Positions 60,004 through 64,000 of a stretch of 64,000 nt of DNA are shown here, in pieces. Made by a program: the position numbers and the translations under genes. Numbering within the stretch: the stretch's first letter is position 1; each line of letters opens with the position of its first letter. The notes beneath the pieces are model-generated. The model was not told where the DNA came from and ran no database searches. It saw nothing but the letters and a program-made list of their open reading frames with translations. The stretch lies in the NCBI GenBank assembly GCA_948567375.1, contig OX419760.1, forward strand, positions 7,998,001 to 8,062,000, read 5' to 3'. Source of the DNA: Lunularia cruciata (Eukaryota; Streptophyta; Marchantiopsida; Lunulariales; Lunulariaceae).

Positions 60004-62280
60004 CCCTTAGGCAAATAATTTTTTACAAAGGTTTATAATACTTAAGATCTTTTAGATTCCACATAAATCTTATTCTTTGTAATTGATCTAGATTATGAAA
60101 TATTAACATATAAAATTACATTACCTTTTTCCAACATACACTAATTTTCACAATAATAAATTGATAGAGATGGCTCAAAGATAATAAATTATTTTTACAA
60201 TTAGATAGAATTTATCATGATATTTCTTGAAGATATATCTTCCAAGCTAGATTCTATTGGGAATTGAATCATTGTTGATTTATTAATTATTTATAATAAA
60301 TTACCGTAGGACCTAACTTGCACAATCAAAAAAAAATTTCAGAAATTTAAAAAACAATTGATAGTTTATCTCTATATCATAAGATGTATATTGACAAGCA
60401 ATCCTAACATCCATTTGCATGAAAAGAGGATGAGTAAATGTAGAAGAAATTATTCTTTAAGAAAAAGAAACTTTTCCCTTTATCTATCTAGAGCTCTCCA
60501 AATCTGTTCCTACTTTATATTTATCATTTATCTTCCCTATTTGAGGTGCTCCTTTGAAAGTTTATACTTTTTAATACAAGTTTTTGGGTTTTTATAAGCA
60601 TTATGCTAGAATTTACTTATGTAGAAAAGAATAAATTTTAATAAGACAGCTAAATGGAATACTCTTCAAATACCAAGGGTTGCACGCACATTATTATTTA
60701 TAACTGAATATGATTCAAGCCTACTTCTTAACGAATTAATAATTAGTTTGTAACCAAGTTATTCTATCTCTTTGAAAGTTCTTTGAAATATCTTACAATC
60801 CAAGTCCATAAATGATTACTAAGTATTTTACTATATTATTCAATACTTAGTAAGGTAATCTTTTATTTTCTAAAATTATTTTATAATAGTGAAATGATTT
60901 TCTTCTAGTAAATTTTTTATAGTGTAATCTATATGTAGGTTATGGTGTTTTACTATGGCATTTTTATTGTACTTTCAAATATCAGAGTATTATATGTTGA
61001 CGATAGACACGGGAGATAAAATAAATTTTGAAATTCCATAGATATTTAGATCCATTTTAATAACTTTTAGCAAAATAAAAAATTTCTTCTTTAATGACTA
61101 ATTATATTTTCTCAAAAGATAATTAAAATTCTAGTCAGAATTCATTATATTGCAAAGATTCATCTGAAATTTTATAATTAACTAAAATTATCATGAATAA
61201 TATATCATATTAGATATTTAGTAAGGTCTTAAACATACAAAAATATAAAATTCAAGTTCTTAGATGTTTTTAGATTCAACTAATCCATGAGAATATTATA
61301 AAAATTAATTTATTATTGTAAATGTTATAATTTATTTCATATTATTTTTAATCTTGAATATTTTTAATAAAGAGAATTTTTTAATTATAACGCATGCTTA
61401 ACAGTAGACTTTGAAAAGCAAGTGTTTAAATTTAAATTATTTACTTATTTCCACTAAAAAAATTCATGTGTAACTATCATATTCAGATTAAATCTTTGAA
61501 AAATTATTAAATTATTATTATTTATTGTAAGTATTTGTTATCTCTAGTCAATTAATACTTCAAGAAATAAAAATATATCAGTCAACCATGAAGAAAACTT
61601 ATAAATCACAATGAAGTTAAGATGGGAATGAAATATTAATGTTGAGAATTATATATTTCTTGATCTATCATCTTAAGGAGTTTCAACAAAAATATTAGAG
61701 ACTGCTCATATGAATAAATAGTCTCTCAAATTAATTCATTTTGATATATTCAATCAAAATACAATACTTTGTAAATTAAAGAGTATTGGATATCTAATTG
61801 CTAACCTAAAATAGCTAGTAAATTTATTGATTAGATATTAAAATCTAAGGTTTTCTTCTAGATTTATATTCATACCTTTACAAATTTCATGTTTATAGAG
61901 TAAAGAAAGCTATTTGAGACTTAAGAGGCTTCAACAAATGTATGGTAGGAGGAAAAAAATATTTTATACATTTATAAAAATTTGATTTTAGGGATTGCTA
62001 AGTAAAAGAATTCCTAGAAATATTGTTCAACCTTCATACTATACTTACTTTGTTGCCAAAAGTTTTAATGGTAAATCTTGATCTTGATTGTTTGTCCAAT
62101 ATAGTTAATTCATAAATCATATAAGGGAAATTTCCATAATGCCCTTGACAAATTGAAAAATTAAAAAATACCCCAAATTATTTTTTAATTTCAAAAATAC
62201 CCTTTGTTAATGAAGGGCGTGCCAAGTCTCGAGTAGTGCGGCTAGAGGAGATTTTAGATTTATATAAATCAATCAAGATG
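60004..62280. other. Very AT-rich region without genes
   Basis: Dominated by A and T with poly-A/T runs and scattered short palindromes. No coding or RNA gene recognised, and no similarity to the repeats around it. It could be an old spacer or a scaffold-attachment-like region. Confidence 0.5.
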
Positions 62281-62617
62281 GGAGATGGTGAACACTTAGA
62301 AAACATGAAGGATGGGAAGATCCCATCAAGCCGTACAAGGGTGAGACAAATAGGTAAAATGGGGCTCAGCCCCAAAAGAGTTGATATGAGATATTTGCCT
62401 ATTGCACCTAAGATATCCGAGCTATGCAAGTCATATAGTCTACAAACAATTGGAGCATCCAAAGCAGCATCACCTAGTGTGATTGCTCTCATATGGATTG
62501 CACCAGCCACTGCCTTTTGTAGAGAAATGGACACATGCTGTCTAAAATATGCTACAAAGTTTGAGAGTGAGAGTGGTACCCCTTGGCGCCTAACATGATA
62601 AGCTCTCTCACACTTTT
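62281..62617 (-). pseudogene. RLE-3: 3' end of a third RLE copy
   Basis: The reverse complement matches RLE-2 from about 27163 to the 3' UTR. The minus-strand frame starting at 62672 reads YHVRRQGVPLSLSNFVAYF, nearly the same as the RLE-2 C-terminus. Hairpins are at 62361-62373 and 62311-62327. CG dinucleotides of RLE-2 appear here mostly as TG or CA. It is interrupted at 62618. Confidence 0.85.
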
Positions 62618-63207
62618 TGTAATACAAGTAGCTAGACAGATTATCTGGAGGTGAAAATTGGTTTGGTAACATTTAGAAGGATGTTATGTAAAATGGGTTA
62701 GGAAGATCAGATATAGATGTAACCAAAATAGTACTTCTACTAATAAGGCAAAAGCCAAAAAGAACATAGAAACTTTAGAGCCAATTTTGGAGGACTAAAC
62801 AAATAAATTAGGCCTCAAAAATAAAAAGATGCATCCCCTTAGGAAAAAATAGCTTGGCTTCTCCCCCTTATGAATCATCTCATTGGGAGCTTTTCAATGG
62901 TACCTCACTCACACAATTCTGAGCTCCATACAAGAAGATTCCTTAAAGATTCCATTTGGTCAAACCCATTTGACCAACTAGATAGGACAAGGATTGATAT
63001 GTCACCCATCCAAACAAATAATCCAAGGATGGAGCTTGTTGATAGGTCACCAATCCATATATATGATCCAAGGGTGGAGCTTCCTTTGAAGGAATCCTCT
63101 CAGCTATGTAATAAAGTAAAGAGATGATGTTCCTTTGGGGAACCTGAATATTGCATTTTCTCTCTTGTATTTCTCTTGGAGAGTTCTCTTGTCCTTGGAG
63201 TGTTACA
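62618..63207 (+). repeat. Solo LTR of family C in RLE-3
   Basis: 590 bp, TGTAATAC to GTGTTACA. RLE-3 resumes directly after it. The flanks CTTTT and CTTCC could be a decayed target duplication. There is no internal sequence. Confidence 0.85.
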
Positions 63208-63279
63208 CTTCCTAAAAATGTGTCAAACATTGTGCCCATTGCTCCATACAACTCCAAGGCTAGAGGAACAAAGAGGTGA
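63208..63279 (-). pseudogene. RLE-3, continued
   Basis: 72 bp matching the reverse complement of RLE-2 27105-27163, cut at 63279 by a family B LTR. Confidence 0.8.
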
Positions 63280-63699
63280 TGTAACAATATGGAGTTTAGC
63301 AACAAAGTTAACTAGGGCTAATGAAGTAGCAAATAAGACAAATTAGCCTAGAATATTCTAAAAGTATATAAGAAGTGTCTTGGGAAGCTTTTTGGATAGC
63401 TTAGCTTGCATCCCAAGTAAGTAACTTCTAGAAGCTTCCAACTTCCAATTAGCTTAGCTTACAAGCCAAGTAGGTGGCTTCTAGAAGAAAGCTTCTTGAG
63501 AAACTTCTCGGTTAACTTGGCTTGCACTCCAAGAAAGTGGCTCAAGGAAGCTTCTTGAGAAGCTTCTCAAGAGCCTTGTATGCTCTCTTTGAATACCATA
63601 GCCAAAGCTCATGCTAGACATTCGGAGTTTATTCACATTCAAGTGTCCCAATGTGATCTTCCATTCTCCTATTTCTCTCCTCGGTCTTGGTCTTTTACA
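63280..63699 (+). repeat. 5' LTR of a second family B element
   Basis: 420 bp, TGTAACAATATGG to TTTTACA, matching 41634-42059 and including the heat-shock-like palindromes (63420-63575). The TATA box is changed (TTTGAATA near 63589). Confidence 0.88.
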
Positions 63700-64000
63700 T
63701 TGGTATCATAGCAGGAATGGGATGGATAGGATTTATGGACCACCAAATCCATCTCTGCCAAACCATTGGGATTTTTGTGTCCAAGTAATACTCAAGCATT
63801 GTTTCACACAATTTAACATCTCACTCTTTGGGTAGGATTCTCTGCATGCAATCACCTTGTCTAAGGAACCCTTGATACTTTTGGTTGTAACAGTGAGAAT
63901 GGTTGTAATGGTTGTAATGGAGAACGGTAGACGTGTTGCATCTATGTGTTAATAAATTAGATAAATTGGGAGTTATGGGATAGAGTAATAGCCACCATGG
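63700..64000 (+). mobile_element. Start of element B2 internal region
   Basis: Begins with a primer site (TGGTATCATAGCAG at 63701) and matches 42061-42325 of element B. The rest lies beyond the window. Confidence 0.85.

Noticed and set aside
62236-62598. Plus-strand 120-codon open frame
   Set aside because: It is the antisense of the RLE-3 coding region, which matches RLE-2 on the minus strand.
1-64000. rRNA and tRNA genes
   Set aside because: No conserved rRNA segments or tRNA A/B box pairs were recognised on reading; a covariance-model scan would be needed to exclude single tRNAs.

Overview
The window looks like nuclear DNA from a land plant with a large, transposon-rich genome. Evidence: one intron-containing gene of the plant calmodulin-lysine N-methyltransferase type, several nested Ty3/gypsy LTR retrotransposons (two with chromodomains), and no bacterial or organellar gene organisation. 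The combination of a gypsy element carrying a DNA methyltransferase and a non-LTR element with a restriction-like endonuclease suggests a non-flowering lineage, but this is a weak inference from recall.

Layout. (1) 1-19.4 kb is a transposon nest. A decayed non-LTR element (RLE-1) is split by a minus-strand gypsy element (A, 6917-17891), which is itself interrupted by a fragment of another repeat family (D1). RLE-1 is also interrupted by a solo LTR of family C. (2) 19.4-41.6 kb is lower in repeats and less CpG-depleted. It holds an intact seven-exon calmodulin-lysine N-methyltransferase gene (minus strand, 36071 to 32400), a probable terminal exon of another gene near 20 kb, and a young, nearly intact copy of the non-LTR element (RLE-2, about 23.9-27.5 kb) with two tiny 5'-truncated offspring at 28.5 and 29.1 kb. 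(3) 41.6-47.6 kb is chromovirus B, with two LTRs and a reverse-oriented solo LTR of its own family in its reverse transcriptase. (4) 47.6-55.1 kb carries two relatives of repeat family D, in opposite orientations. (5) 55.1-60.0 kb is chromovirus C with only its 3' LTR. (6) 60.0-62.3 kb is very AT-rich. (7) 62.3-64 kb is a third RLE copy (RLE-3), split by a C LTR and then by the 5' LTR of a second B-family element that runs out of the window.

Most notable: element A encodes protease, a DNMT3-like cytosine methyltransferase, reverse transcriptase/RNase H, integrase and a C-terminal PHD finger in one polyprotein, so it pairs a chromatin reader with a DNA-methylation writer. The LTRs of family B carry arrays of heat-shock-element units upstream of a TATA box. 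The RLE family has two conserved hairpins around its stop codon and 3' UTR, and left a 31-bp insertion with a perfect 15-bp target duplication. All transposon genes except parts of RLE-2 are broken. The calmodulin methyltransferase reading frame is intact.
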